Below are positions 1 through 8,637 of a DNA stretch of 64,000 nt, piece after piece (position 1 is the stretch's first letter; every line of letters starts with the position of its first letter). Made by a program: the position numbers and the translations under genes. The notes under the pieces were generated by a model. It was not told the origin of the DNA. It did not search any database and worked only from the letters and a program-made list of their open reading frames with translations. This stretch comes from Algibacter sp045066735 (GTDB lineage: Bacteria > Bacteroidota > Bacteroidia > Flavobacteriales > Flavobacteriaceae): assembly GCF_045066735.1 (NCBI RefSeq), contig NZ_JBISHH010000022.1, forward strand, positions 186,001-250,000, given 5' to 3'.

Positions 1-1897
1 ATGCTAAATATTCTTTTCCGTTCTTGTCTTTTTTCAATATTCCTTGATCAATCCAATCCCAAATATAACCACCTAAAGCTCTGTCGTTTTTATAAATAAC
101 ATCCCAATATTTTTTCATATTCCCTGTTGAATTCCCCATTGAATGTGCGTACTCACACATTACAACTGGTCTATTATCAATCGCACTTGTATCGTCTATT
201 AAATCTTGTAATTCCCAAGGTTGAGGATACATTCTACTCAACATATCTACCCAAAACGGATCCGTTGGATTTCCGTGATCTTGCGTATAAAACTTTTGTT
301 TGTAATCTGGATGTGTTGGTACTCCTTGCGCACCTTCATAATGCACATATCTTGTAGGGTCAAAAACTTTAATCCACGTTGCCATTGCCGCGTGATTTGG
401 TCCCATTCCAGACTCGTTTCCTAAACTCCACATAACAATACTTGGGTGATTTTTATCGCGCTCAACCATTCTAACTGCACGCTCTAAATAGGTGTTACTC
501 CATTCTGAAACATTAGACAATTGCCCACGAACACCGTGCGACTCTAAATTTGCTTCATCCATTACATAAATTCCATATGTATCACATAAATCGTAGAAAT
601 AAGGATCGTTTGGATAATGAGAAGTTCTAACTGCGTTAAAATTAAATTGTTTCATTAATTTAACGTCTTCTTCCATATCTGCTCTTGATAGTGATTTACC
701 GTTAGTCATATGATGATCGTGACGATTCACACCAATCATTTTAACTGGGTTTCCATTTACTAAAAAGCGACCTCTATCATCAATTTTAACTTCTCTAAAA
801 CCAACTTTTGTACTTGAAAACTGCACTGGATTTCCTTTATCATCTTTCACTTCAAGTAAAAGTGTGTATAAATAAGGATCGTCTGAAGACCATTGTTTTG
901 GAGTTTTTACTTCAGTTTCAATCATTCCGAAATAGACATTGTCTCTTTGAGGATATATTTCACCAAAATACTTACCTAATTTCATTATATTTTTTTCACC
1001 GACAACGCTTCCATTAGCATCAACAAGTTTAGATGTTAATGTCCAATTATCTACTGTAGTTTTTAAAGGTGCTGTTCCAAAATGCCCCACTTTTTCAACA
1101 TACTTATTCGCAATATTTGCAATAAATTCTGGTCTAATTTGAAGTTTTGCATTCTCATAATTATCATCAAAATCTGTTCTTACAAAAAAGTTAGACAATC
1201 TAACTTTAGGAACTGCCTTTAAGTACACTTCTCTTTCAATACCACTTAATCTCCAATGGTCTTGCGCTTCTAAATAACTACCATCGCTCCATCGGTATAC
1301 TTTTACAGCAACTTTGTTTTCTCCGTTAACTAAATGTTTTGTAATATCAAACTCCGCAGGTAAGCGCGTATCCTCGCTATAACCAACAAATTTACCATTA
1401 ACCCAAACGTAATAGGCTGAAGAAACTCCTCCAAAATGAAGAATTACATCTTTATCACTCCAAGAAGCATCAACTTCAAAAGATTTAATATAATGTCCAA
1501 CTGGATTATCGTGATGATTTATATTAGGGAAATCGCTAAAAAACGGATAGGTAGCATTTGTATAAATTGGTGTTCCATATCCTCTCATTTCCCAATTTGA
1601 AGGAACATCTATAGTGTCCCAACCTGAAGTGTCAAAACTAGCTTCTTGAAGCGTTTTAGAGGCCTCAGCTGGTTTTGCTACCCAATTAAATTTCCAATCG
1701 CCATTTAGTGATTTGTAAAATTTTGAAGCTTCCCTTTCTCCTGATATAGCCTGAGCTTCATTTTCAAAATTATAAAAAGTAGCCGTAGCTGGTAGCCTGT
1801 TAATTTGATTGACATTAGGATTTTCCCAATCGTTTTTTTGTTGGGCTGTTGCAGCAATTGTTAAACATGTTAAGAGGAGAGAAAAAATAAATTTCAT
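1..1897 (-). CDS. GH2 family beta-galactosidase, LacZ-like (3' end outside window)
   Basis: This is a glycoside hydrolase family 2 enzyme that should remove terminal beta-D-galactose, here probably from agar-type oligosaccharides after export to the periplasm. The minus strand reads as one open frame of 632 codons from an ATG at 1897 to the window edge, so roughly the last 400 residues of a usual LacZ-type protein are missing. The first 19 residues form a Sec signal peptide ending in ATAQQ. A jelly-roll domain follows (about 60-230), then an immunoglobulin-like domain (240-370), then the TIM barrel. The acid/base is E495 in the WSLGNES motif. The nucleophile is E582 in the MCEYAHSMGN motif. 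The gene is divergent from the GH117 gene, with 403 bp between them. The family is certain; agar specificity is inferred from context only. Confidence 0.93.
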   Translation of the reverse strand, partial: MKFIFSLLLTCLTIAATAQQKNDWENPNVNQINRLPATATFYNFENEAQAISGEREASKFYKSLNGDWKFNWVAKPAEASKTLQEASFDTSGWDTIDVPSNWEMRGYGTPIYTNATYPFFSDFPNINHHDNPVGHYIKSFEVDASWSDKDVILHFGGVSSAYYVWVNGKFVGYSEDTRLPAEFDITKHLVNGENKVAVKVYRWSDGSYLEAQDHWRLSGIEREVYLKAVPKVRLSNFFVRTDFDDNYENAKLQIRPEFIANIANKYVEKVGHFGTAPLKTTVDNWTLTSKLVDANGSVVGEKNIMKLGKYFGEIYPQRDNVYFGMIETEVKTPKQWSSDDPYLYTLLLEVKDDKGNPVQFSSTKVGFREVKIDDRGRFLVNGNPVKMIGVNRHDHHMTNGKSLSRADMEEDVKLMKQFNFNAVRTSHYPNDPYFYDLCDTYGIYVMDEANLESHGVRGQLSNVSEWSNTYLERAVRMVERDKNHPSIVMWSLGNESGMGPNHAAMATWIKVFDPTRYVHYEGAQGVPTHPDYKQKFYTQDHGNPTDPFWVDMLSRMYPQPWELQDLIDDTSAIDNRPVVMCEYAHSMGNSTGNMKKYWDVIYKNDRALGGYIWDWIDQGILKKDKNGKEYLA

Positions 1898-2300
1898 AAT
1901 TTTTTAATTTGTAGTTATTTTAATGACTCCTTTTTCTCCTCTTGAGCCATAAAAAGAGGTTTCACTTGTGGATTTTATGTTTCTATAGAAAAAAGATGAT
2001 TTTTTTCAGAATAAGATTTTTAATGCATACAAATGTGAAACTTTTGTATTATAAACCTTAAAACAAATGGACGTTTATATAAAACATATGTTTTGTTTAA
2101 AGAAAAATTTTATAAACTGGTATAATAAAATAATTGATAAAAAAAATAAATCTTTATAAACTAAATGCTTACTGTATTATAGATTATAAAATAACGATTT
2201 GTTATTGATTTAAAACCATAATTGTCTCTTAAGGAATAGTTTTTAAAGTAGTTTTATATCTCTTTATTAGATAAATAACACCGTAATTAAACTACTAAAA
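1898..2300. other. divergent intergenic region between GH2 and GH117
   Basis: This AT-rich stretch separates two divergently transcribed enzymes and must hold both promoters. I found no convincing TAnnTTTG element, no coding remnant and no copy of the 21-bp-spaced RGGTAA direct repeat found upstream of the genes in the right part of the window. The GH117 start codon lies just downstream of an A-rich tract, as is common in Bacteroidota, where Shine-Dalgarno sites are usually weak. Confidence 0.5.
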
Positions 2301-3584
2301 ATGAATTTTAAAAAATTATTATTTTTATTGCTATTAAATGGCTTATTACTTACATCATGTAAAAAGGAAGTTGAAGTTGTAAATGAAACGCAACAACATC
2401 AGGCCTTTCCATTTAAACTACCAGAAACAAAACCTAACATGCCTTTAAGTAAAGCATTAGAAAGAAATTATGATGCTTACATGGGCCCAACACCACAAGA
2501 TAACGAACTATATTCGCAGTTTAAATATACCGAGTTAAAAGGGTTTGATTATAACAATCATGACGGTACAATTTCCAGAAGAGATCCTTCAAAAGTGATT
2601 TTTTATAAAGGTAAATATTACGTATGGTACACATATAGGAATACAAAAACAGCTCCATTAGGATTAAAAAATGCAGCTAAGGCTACAGATGAAATTCCTT
2701 CTGCAGATTGGGATTTATCTGAAATTTGGTACGCCACTTCAGAAGATGGATTTACGTGGGAAGAGCAAGGTGTTGCTGTGCCAAGACCACCAAAACCTAA
2801 TGTTGGGTGGCGTTCTGTAACAACTACTGATATTTTAGAATGGAAAGGAAAATATTATTTATACTACCAAGGCTTTATGGAAGTAAGTGGGTTGCGAGGA
2901 GATGATTGTCCGGTAGCTGTTTCTTATGCTGATTCACCTGATGGACCATGGACGCCTTACAATAAAATTGTAATTCCTAATGGAGGTGAAGGAGATTGGG
3001 ATCAGTTTTCAATCCATGATCCATATCCTCTAGTTTATAAAGGGAAAATTTATTTATACTATAAGTCTGATTTTAACGGGCAACCAAACTTAATAAGAAT
3101 GCAAGGTTTAGCAACAGCTGATAATCCTCTAGGACCTTTTACAAAGCATCCTTTAAACCCAATAATGAATTCTGGTCATGAAACCACCATGTTTCCATTT
3201 AAAAACGGAATAGCTGCTTTAGTTATTCGTGATGGAAATGAACACAATACCATACAATTTGCAGAAGATGGTGTCAATTTTGAAATAGCTGCAATTAGTA
3301 ACTTGTTACCAAATGCAGGTGGACCATTTATTCCAGATGCTTTTACAGACACAAAAGATGGTAGAGGTATTACTTGGGGAATTTCACACTTTACAGCAGT
3401 AAATGGATGGACAACGAACCATGCTGTATTAGCACGTTTTGATTGTGATTTAAGTCAGGATGTGAATGACTCTGAAATGAAGAGAAATCATATTTATTAT
3501 GGACCTGAACATTATTATAAACAAGGTTTAAGTAAAACACAAAAAGAAAGAATAGCTGCTGAAAATAAAAAGTTAAATAAATAA
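2301..3584 (+). CDS. GH117 alpha-1,3-(3,6-anhydro)-L-galactosidase, lipoprotein
   Basis: GH117 enzymes remove 3,6-anhydro-L-galactose from the non-reducing end of neoagaro-oligosaccharides, the step that releases the sugar specific to agar. The 427-residue protein has a lipoprotein signal with Cys20 in LLTSC. A helical N-terminal arm (about 48-62) resembles the segment that swaps between subunits in known GH117 dimers. The five-bladed propeller carries D95 in SRRDPS (expected base), D240 in SIHDPYP, and H293-E294 in SGHETTMFP. The His-Glu pair matches the unusual histidine acid described for this family. The GH29 gene follows after 16 bp, so the two are probably co-transcribed. The family is secure, and it is one of the best markers that the locus targets agar. 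Confidence 0.95.
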   Translation: MNFKKLLFLLLLNGLLLTSCKKEVEVVNETQQHQAFPFKLPETKPNMPLSKALERNYDAYMGPTPQDNELYSQFKYTELKGFDYNNHDGTISRRDPSKVIFYKGKYYVWYTYRNTKTAPLGLKNAAKATDEIPSADWDLSEIWYATSEDGFTWEEQGVAVPRPPKPNVGWRSVTTTDILEWKGKYYLYYQGFMEVSGLRGDDCPVAVSYADSPDGPWTPYNKIVIPNGGEGDWDQFSIHDPYPLVYKGKIYLYYKSDFNGQPNLIRMQGLATADNPLGPFTKHPLNPIMNSGHETTMFPFKNGIAALVIRDGNEHNTIQFAEDGVNFEIAAISNLLPNAGGPFIPDAFTDTKDGRGITWGISHFTAVNGWTTNHAVLARFDCDLSQDVNDSEMKRNHIYYGPEHYYKQGLSKTQKERIAAENKKLNK

Positions 3585-3600
3585 ACTTTAAACCAAACAA

Positions 3601-5163
3601 ATGAGAACGATTAAATTATCCTCTTTTCTCTTATTCACTCTTGTGTTTTGTATTGTAAATAACATTAATAGTCAGAGTAAAGAAACTTATAAAGAAGACT
3701 GGAAATCTATTGAAAAAGTAAATCCCGCACCAGGTTGGTTTAAAGATGCTAAACTGGGTATTTATGCACATTGGGGACCGGTTTCTTCTGCATTTGAAGG
3801 GAGTGACCCTGATACTTGGTATGCCGGTTGGCATGGCATGAAAATGTATGAAGATGGTAAAAAGGTTAAAACCAAAAACGGAAAGCCTTCCAACAATTAT
3901 ATTCACCATAAAAAAAAGTATGGAAATCCTAAAAAGTACGGATACAATTATATTATAGAGCAGTTTGATGCTTCTGGTTTCAATGCTAAAGAATGGGCTG
4001 ATTTGTTCGCGAAGTCAGGAGCAAAATTTGCAGGTCCTGTGGCTATGCATCATGATAATTTTGCTATGTGGGACAGTAAAACAACGCGATGGAATTCCAT
4101 GAATTATGGAGGGATTGATCCATCCGCAGCTCTTAAAAAAGAAATTGAAGCTAAAGGTATGAAGTTTATGGGGTCTTTTCATCATGCTTTTACTTGGAAA
4201 TATTTTGCACCTGCACATGCACATGGTGGAATTGATCCAAAGGATTACGATTTATATACAAACCCACATACATTAGATTCAGATGTGCCAGATGCACAAT
4301 TTTATGAAGATTGGTGGGCTAAATTAAAAGAATTTATTGATGTCTATCAACCAGATTTAATTTGGTTTGATTGGTGGCTTGAGAATATGACTGAAGAGTC
4401 TCGTTTAGAATTCTTATCATATTACTACAATAAGGGTTTAGAATGGAACAAAGAGGTGGCTGTATGTTATAAAGAAGCAACATTTACAGAAGCAACTGCA
4501 ATAAAAGATTACGAACGTGGTCGTCCAAATCAACCTAAGGAAAATATTTGGTTAACCGATACGTCTCCTGGTGCTTGGTTTTATCGACCTGGAGCAGTGT
4601 TTAAAACACCTAATGAGCTAATTGATGTTTTAATTGATATTGTAGCAAAAAATGGTGTGATGTTATTGAATGTTCCACCAAATCCTGATGGCTCAATACC
4701 AAAAGTTATGGCCGATTTGTTAATTGATATGGGGGCATGGTTAGAGGTTAATGGTGATGCTATTTATGGTACTAGACCTTGGACAATTTTTGGTGAAGGC
4801 CCAACGCGATTACCAGAGGGCGGACATAAAGTTGAAGAAAAAATAAAGATAGAATATAAGAATACAGATATCAGATTTACTAAAAAATCAGATAAAGAAT
4901 TCTTTGCTATTGTAATGGATACACCAGAAAATGAGATTATTATTAAATCTTTAAGTACACAACTCGGGGTTTTAAATTCTAAAATATTAAAGATTGAACT
5001 TCTAGGAAGTAAAGAGGACACGAAATGGGAGAGAAATGAAAGAGGACTTGTTATTCAAACACCGCAAACATTTCCAACTGATTATGCTCATGCTTATAGA
5101 ATAGTTTTAGAAGGGTACACTGAAAATAATATTGGTGGAGGAGTTGATGCACATGTAGATTAA
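3601..5163 (+). CDS. GH29 family alpha-L-fucosidase/alpha-L-galactosidase
   Basis: GH29 enzymes are retaining exo-hydrolases of alpha-L-fucosides, and some act on alpha-L-galactosides, which differ only at C6. The 520-residue protein starts with a Sec signal peptide of about 24 residues ending in NNINSQS. The N-terminal WFKDAKLGIYAHWG segment (about 46-59) and the MHHDNFAMWDS segment (149-159) are typical of the GH29 barrel. D257 in LIWFDWW is the expected nucleophile. A C-terminal beta-sandwich occupies about 400-520. The gene directly follows GH117. Because agar and porphyran contain L-galactose-6-sulfate rather than much L-fucose, alpha-L-galactosidase activity is plausible, but this is inference. 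A sulfatase fossil lies directly downstream, hinting at an ancestral desulfation/GH29 pairing. Confidence 0.88.
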   Translation: MRTIKLSSFLLFTLVFCIVNNINSQSKETYKEDWKSIEKVNPAPGWFKDAKLGIYAHWGPVSSAFEGSDPDTWYAGWHGMKMYEDGKKVKTKNGKPSNNYIHHKKKYGNPKKYGYNYIIEQFDASGFNAKEWADLFAKSGAKFAGPVAMHHDNFAMWDSKTTRWNSMNYGGIDPSAALKKEIEAKGMKFMGSFHHAFTWKYFAPAHAHGGIDPKDYDLYTNPHTLDSDVPDAQFYEDWWAKLKEFIDVYQPDLIWFDWWLENMTEESRLEFLSYYYNKGLEWNKEVAVCYKEATFTEATAIKDYERGRPNQPKENIWLTDTSPGAWFYRPGAVFKTPNELIDVLIDIVAKNGVMLLNVPPNPDGSIPKVMADLLIDMGAWLEVNGDAIYGTRPWTIFGEGPTRLPEGGHKVEEKIKIEYKNTDIRFTKKSDKEFFAIVMDTPENEIIIKSLSTQLGVLNSKILKIELLGSKEDTKWERNERGLVIQTPQTFPTDYAHAYRIVLEGYTENNIGGGVDAHVD

Positions 5164-5207
5164 AATAATCGCAATCAAAACAATTATTGGACAAAGGCAA
5201 TTAATAA

Positions 5208-5464
5208 CAACCTGCTATTCACAAGAAAAAAATCAAAAACCACCTAATGTCTTTTTTTAATTTTAGCTGATGATCAAGGCATGGGTGATTTGGGTTTTAA
5301 CGGAACCTCGCGGCTTAAAACACCAAATATTGATTCGTTTTATAAAATGTCAGTTGGCTTTACGGACTTTGATGTAAGTCCACTTAGAAGACCAATACGT
5401 GGCGCGATTATGACAGGGTGATTATGCTATTGAAGTTGGTGAAGAAAAATACTTCGTGTATTGA
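5208..5464 (+). pseudogene. S1-family sulfatase remnant (N-terminal fossil)
   Basis: A short signal-peptide end and the start of an S1 sulfatase can be read across a frameshift in a T-run near 5251. One frame gives QEKNQKPPNVFF and a stop. The shifted frame continues as LILADDQGMGDLGFNG, then KTPNID, and ends at MTG followed by TGA at 5419-5421. The segment where S1 sulfatases carry the Cys/Ser that matures to formylglycine reads VSPLRRPIRG, so the catalytic residue is replaced by Arg. Immediately after, another frame reads GDYAIEVGEEKYFVY and a stop at 5464, perhaps the C-terminal end left after a large internal deletion; that last part is a guess. Confidence 0.8.
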
Positions 5465-5540
5465 TGTATAATTTAAATCCATCAATTCATTTTATATATG
5501 TGATTCAAACTAATTTATAAAGACTTAATAAATGTAAATC

Positions 5541-6761
5541 ATGAATTCAAAAAAGAACTTGGTCAATGTGCTCATAATATTTGTTGTGGTATTGGTTAAT
5601 ACATCTATATATTCTCAAAATCCAGATAATACATTTCTCAATATTAAATCATTTGGAGCGAAGGGTGATGGTAAAACGGATGATACTCCGGCACTTTTAA
5701 AAGCTATGGAAGCGGCAACCCAAACTGAAGGAACAGTATATTTTCCACATGGAAATTATTTAATTCATCCCGTTAAAGTGCCAAGCCACATTACATTGTT
5801 AGGTTATTCAGCTTGGGCTTATGCAAATAAAGATAAAGCCGATAAAGATTATATTGGAAAAACCATTTTAACGGCAAATTCTGGTAATGGTCGTGCCTTA
5901 CTGGATTTGGATAATAATCGTGGTATACGAATTATAGGATTAACGCTAGATGGGAAGAAACTGGGAAAACGTATGCATGGTATTTATGCACGACATTCGG
6001 GCTGTGAACAAAATAATAACATAGAAGATTGTAGGATACAGCATTTTAGTGGTTCAGGTATTCGTTTAGAACGCTCATGGGTTTTTGGAGTTCGTCGTTG
6101 CTTACTAATGTTCAATCAAGAACATGGTGTGGATGTAACTGGAGGTTATGATGGTTGGATGATTGATAATCAGTTTACGGCTAATGGAGGCTTTGGGCTT
6201 TTTGCAAGAGGCGAACCGCATCCGGATAAAACGGACGAAGAAATAAAGGATTTGAAGTTTTTTGGAGGGGCATCAGTCATGGTAACGGCTAACCGTATTG
6301 AGTGGAATAAAAAAGGAGGTATTTATTTAAACAAATCTAACTCAATGCAAATTACGGGATGTGCTGTTGATCATAATTTTGGTCCCGGTATAAAAATCAC
6401 CAACGGAACCGCTCATACTATTTCTGGTAATTTATTTAGAAGTAACGGTGTAGACTCTCAAGATGATGCTTGTTCACAGATTTGGTTGGAGAATGTAAAT
6501 GGTGTATCTGTAACAGGCAATAGTATTTGGGGTTGGTACAATCGTAAAGAGCATAAGTTTGAATTTCCTTATCCGTTTTATGGGATTATTGCCAAAAATC
6601 TTAAGGGTAGTGTGATTTCAAGTAATGCTATGTATCACAGTTCGAGTAAAGAAGGTGTTAGTGATCGTGGTGGAAACGAATCGTCTATTATTAAGGATAA
6701 TGCTTATGTGAAGCCGAAAATTGAAAAGATTGAAGGTGGTGGATTTCGTTTAGTGAACTAG
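5541..6761 (+). CDS. secreted right-handed parallel beta-helix protein (pectate-lyase-3-like)
   Basis: The 406-residue protein has a Sec signal peptide (about 1-25, ending IYSQ). It then has the N-terminal motif of Pectate_lyase_3/GH28-like beta-helices: FLNIKSFGAKGDGKTDDT at about 32-49, followed by GTVYFPHGNYLI. The rest shows the repeated short strands of a right-handed parallel beta-helix (about 120-380) with Asn and Asp turns. This fold is used by pectate lyases, polygalacturonases, iota-carrageenases and sulfated-galactan enzymes, and I cannot assign a family or a catalytic residue by eye. It lies between the sulfatase remnant and a dispersed repeat, downstream of GH117-GH29. A role in cutting or trimming a galactan is plausible but unproven. 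Confidence 0.75.
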   Translation: MNSKKNLVNVLIIFVVVLVNTSIYSQNPDNTFLNIKSFGAKGDGKTDDTPALLKAMEAATQTEGTVYFPHGNYLIHPVKVPSHITLLGYSAWAYANKDKADKDYIGKTILTANSGNGRALLDLDNNRGIRIIGLTLDGKKLGKRMHGIYARHSGCEQNNNIEDCRIQHFSGSGIRLERSWVFGVRRCLLMFNQEHGVDVTGGYDGWMIDNQFTANGGFGLFARGEPHPDKTDEEIKDLKFFGGASVMVTANRIEWNKKGGIYLNKSNSMQITGCAVDHNFGPGIKITNGTAHTISGNLFRSNGVDSQDDACSQIWLENVNGVSVTGNSIWGWYNRKEHKFEFPYPFYGIIAKNLKGSVISSNAMYHSSSKEGVSDRGGNESSIIKDNAYVKPKIEKIEGGGFRLVN

Positions 6762-6813
6762 AAATAAATAGCATTTTTGCGTATTGGAACTTTAGTTTTT
6801 TTTGAAGTACTAA

Positions 6814-6920
6814 TGATGGCAGATACACCCTTGTTAGGGATTGTATCGTAAAGACCACAGCTCGACGAAAGAGGTGCGAGGACTTGGAATGGAAATCCCG
6901 ACCCAAAGGGGAAGGACCAA
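6814..6920. repeat. probable dispersed intergenic repeat element
   Basis: A block of about 100 bp is much richer in G and C than its flanks and contains no open frame. It includes ACCCTTGTTAGGGAT (a small hairpin), GAAAGAGGTGCGAGGACTTG, and CCCGACCCAAAGGGG. From memory, segments of this type recur between genes in other Flavobacteriia, so I call it a dispersed repeat, perhaps a structured RNA or mobile fragment. Only one copy is present in this window, so repetition could not be confirmed here. Confidence 0.4.
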
Positions 6921-7296
6921 ACAATTCTTAATTGAACTCATGCTAATTTAAATTTAAAATATGTTGGTAAAAAAATTGTTGGCAGTAGTATTGATTTTTT
7001 TAATTGGGATGTGCGTTTAGCGCACAGTCTAGACCACCTGAACTTCTAATGGGTAAATGTTGGGTTATGAATCCTGATTTTTCAGATGAATTTAATGGTA
7101 CGGAATTAGATAAATCGAAATGGCTAGACCATCATCCAACTTCGAAAGGTAGACCGCGAGGTTTATTTATGCCATCACAGGTATCGATAAGCGATGGTTT
7201 TCTTCATGTTATAGGTGAAAAAATGGAGAAAGATACTGTGGTTGGCAATGTTACTTTTAGTAAAAAAAGCTGGTGCTGTGGTATCAAAAAAATAGC

Positions 7297-7526
<230 letters not shown>

Positions 7527-7775
7527 TCACTTTTAAAGTTTATAAAGAAACATGTGATTAAATAAATGAGGTTTGATAGAATATACAATTTTGCTATACC
7601 AGCAACATGGTTGTAATATATATCTTTTAAAAATTAAATACACAAGAAAACACATTCGTTACACAATTTTAAACATATGTTCAATCAACCAAGTTAGTCT
7701 TCAATTAATTTTGTTCAAGTTAAATATCATAAGGGAATAATATGTTTAACGATTACAGAATCTGTCTATAATTTA

Positions 7776-7824
7776 TTACTACAATTAATGTTAATTTCCA
7801 ATCTAAAATAATTAAACAATGATA
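7776..7824 (+). repeat. direct repeat copy A with fossil T9SS tail
   Basis: These 49 bp match 11318-11366 closely, including an exact stretch covering ttaatttccaatctaaaa. In this copy the frame ends INVNFQSKIIKQ-stop, nearly the same as the C-terminus of the large T9SS protein (NNVNFQSKIIKR-stop). The stop overlaps the ATG of the following lipoprotein gene. It is a leftover C-terminal end of a second T9SS protein gene. Confidence 0.75.
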
Positions 7825-8523
7825 AAAGTTAAATTCATAATTAAAATTTTAATAATAGTTTGTACGGTTTCCTTTTACGGATGTAGCGGAGGTGACGGTG
7901 GAGGTGACGATGATGGTGGTAAAGCTCCTGAAAAGGCTACTCTTGTTTTTCCATTAAATAATTCTGAATGTAATGAAGGGGATATTATCTCTGAGACACA
8001 AACTAAAGTAACTTTTGAATGGAACGCTTCAGCGAATACAAATAAATATACAATAGTGCTAAAAAATCTTGTTGATAATACGACTAGAAATATTAATACT
8101 ACTAATACAAGTCAGTCAGAAAATCTCTTAAGAGGAGTTCCTTACTCGTGGAGCGTTATCTCTAAATCCAATTCAAATACCACTACAGCAACAAGTGATA
8201 CTTGGAAATTTTACAATGCAGGATTGGGTGTTGAGAACTATGCCCCATTCCCTGCTGAACTTGTAGCTCCTAACATGGGAGGATTAACCAGTACCACTAC
8301 TACTTTAGAATGGAATGGTAGTGACATCGATAATGATATTGAGAGTTACGATGTGTACTTAGGTACCAGTAATTCACCTACTACTTTGCTAGAATCAATA
8401 TCAAGTACAAGTAGTAGCGCAAGTGGGCTAACGGCAAATACTGTTTACTATTGGAAAGTGGTTACTACAGACACACATGGAAACAACTCTGAATCTCCTG
8501 TTTTCGAGTTTAGAACGCAATAA
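7819..8523 (+). CDS. surface lipoprotein with two fibronectin-III-like domains
   Basis: The 234-residue protein has a lipoprotein signal with Cys22 in SFYGCSGG. The Gly/Asp-rich stretch after it (23-35) resembles lipoprotein export signals that send Bacteroidota lipoproteins to the cell surface. Two FN3-like beta-sandwiches follow, at about 38-133 and 140-234, each ending in a PYSWSV or VYYWKV strand and a WKFYN or FEFRT strand. No catalytic residues are evident. A surface-binding or spacer role in glycan handling is the simplest guess. Its start overlaps the stop of a fossil T9SS tail. A decayed second copy of its N-terminus lies at 11361-11482, so the gene was once part of a duplicated T9SS-lipoprotein unit. 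Confidence 0.75.
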   Translation: MIKVKFIIKILIIVCTVSFYGCSGGDGGGDDDGGKAPEKATLVFPLNNSECNEGDIISETQTKVTFEWNASANTNKYTIVLKNLVDNTTRNINTTNTSQSENLLRGVPYSWSVISKSNSNTTTATSDTWKFYNAGLGVENYAPFPAELVAPNMGGLTSTTTTLEWNGSDIDNDIESYDVYLGTSNSPTTLLESISSTSSSASGLTANTVYYWKVVTTDTHGNNSESPVFEFRTQ

Positions 8524-8637
8524 TACTATTATGAAGCGGATAGCAATCATTTCAATTATACGATTTAAGTTCAGAATAATTTGAAATTAATAATATGGCT
8601 TCAAAAACACCCAGAAAAGCTAAAAAAAGCATATGCT

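Noticed and set aside
2118..2144. TGGTAT in the GH2-GH117 intergenic region as a regulon site
   Set aside because: The second half-site expected at 2139 is an A-run, so the geometry is absent.
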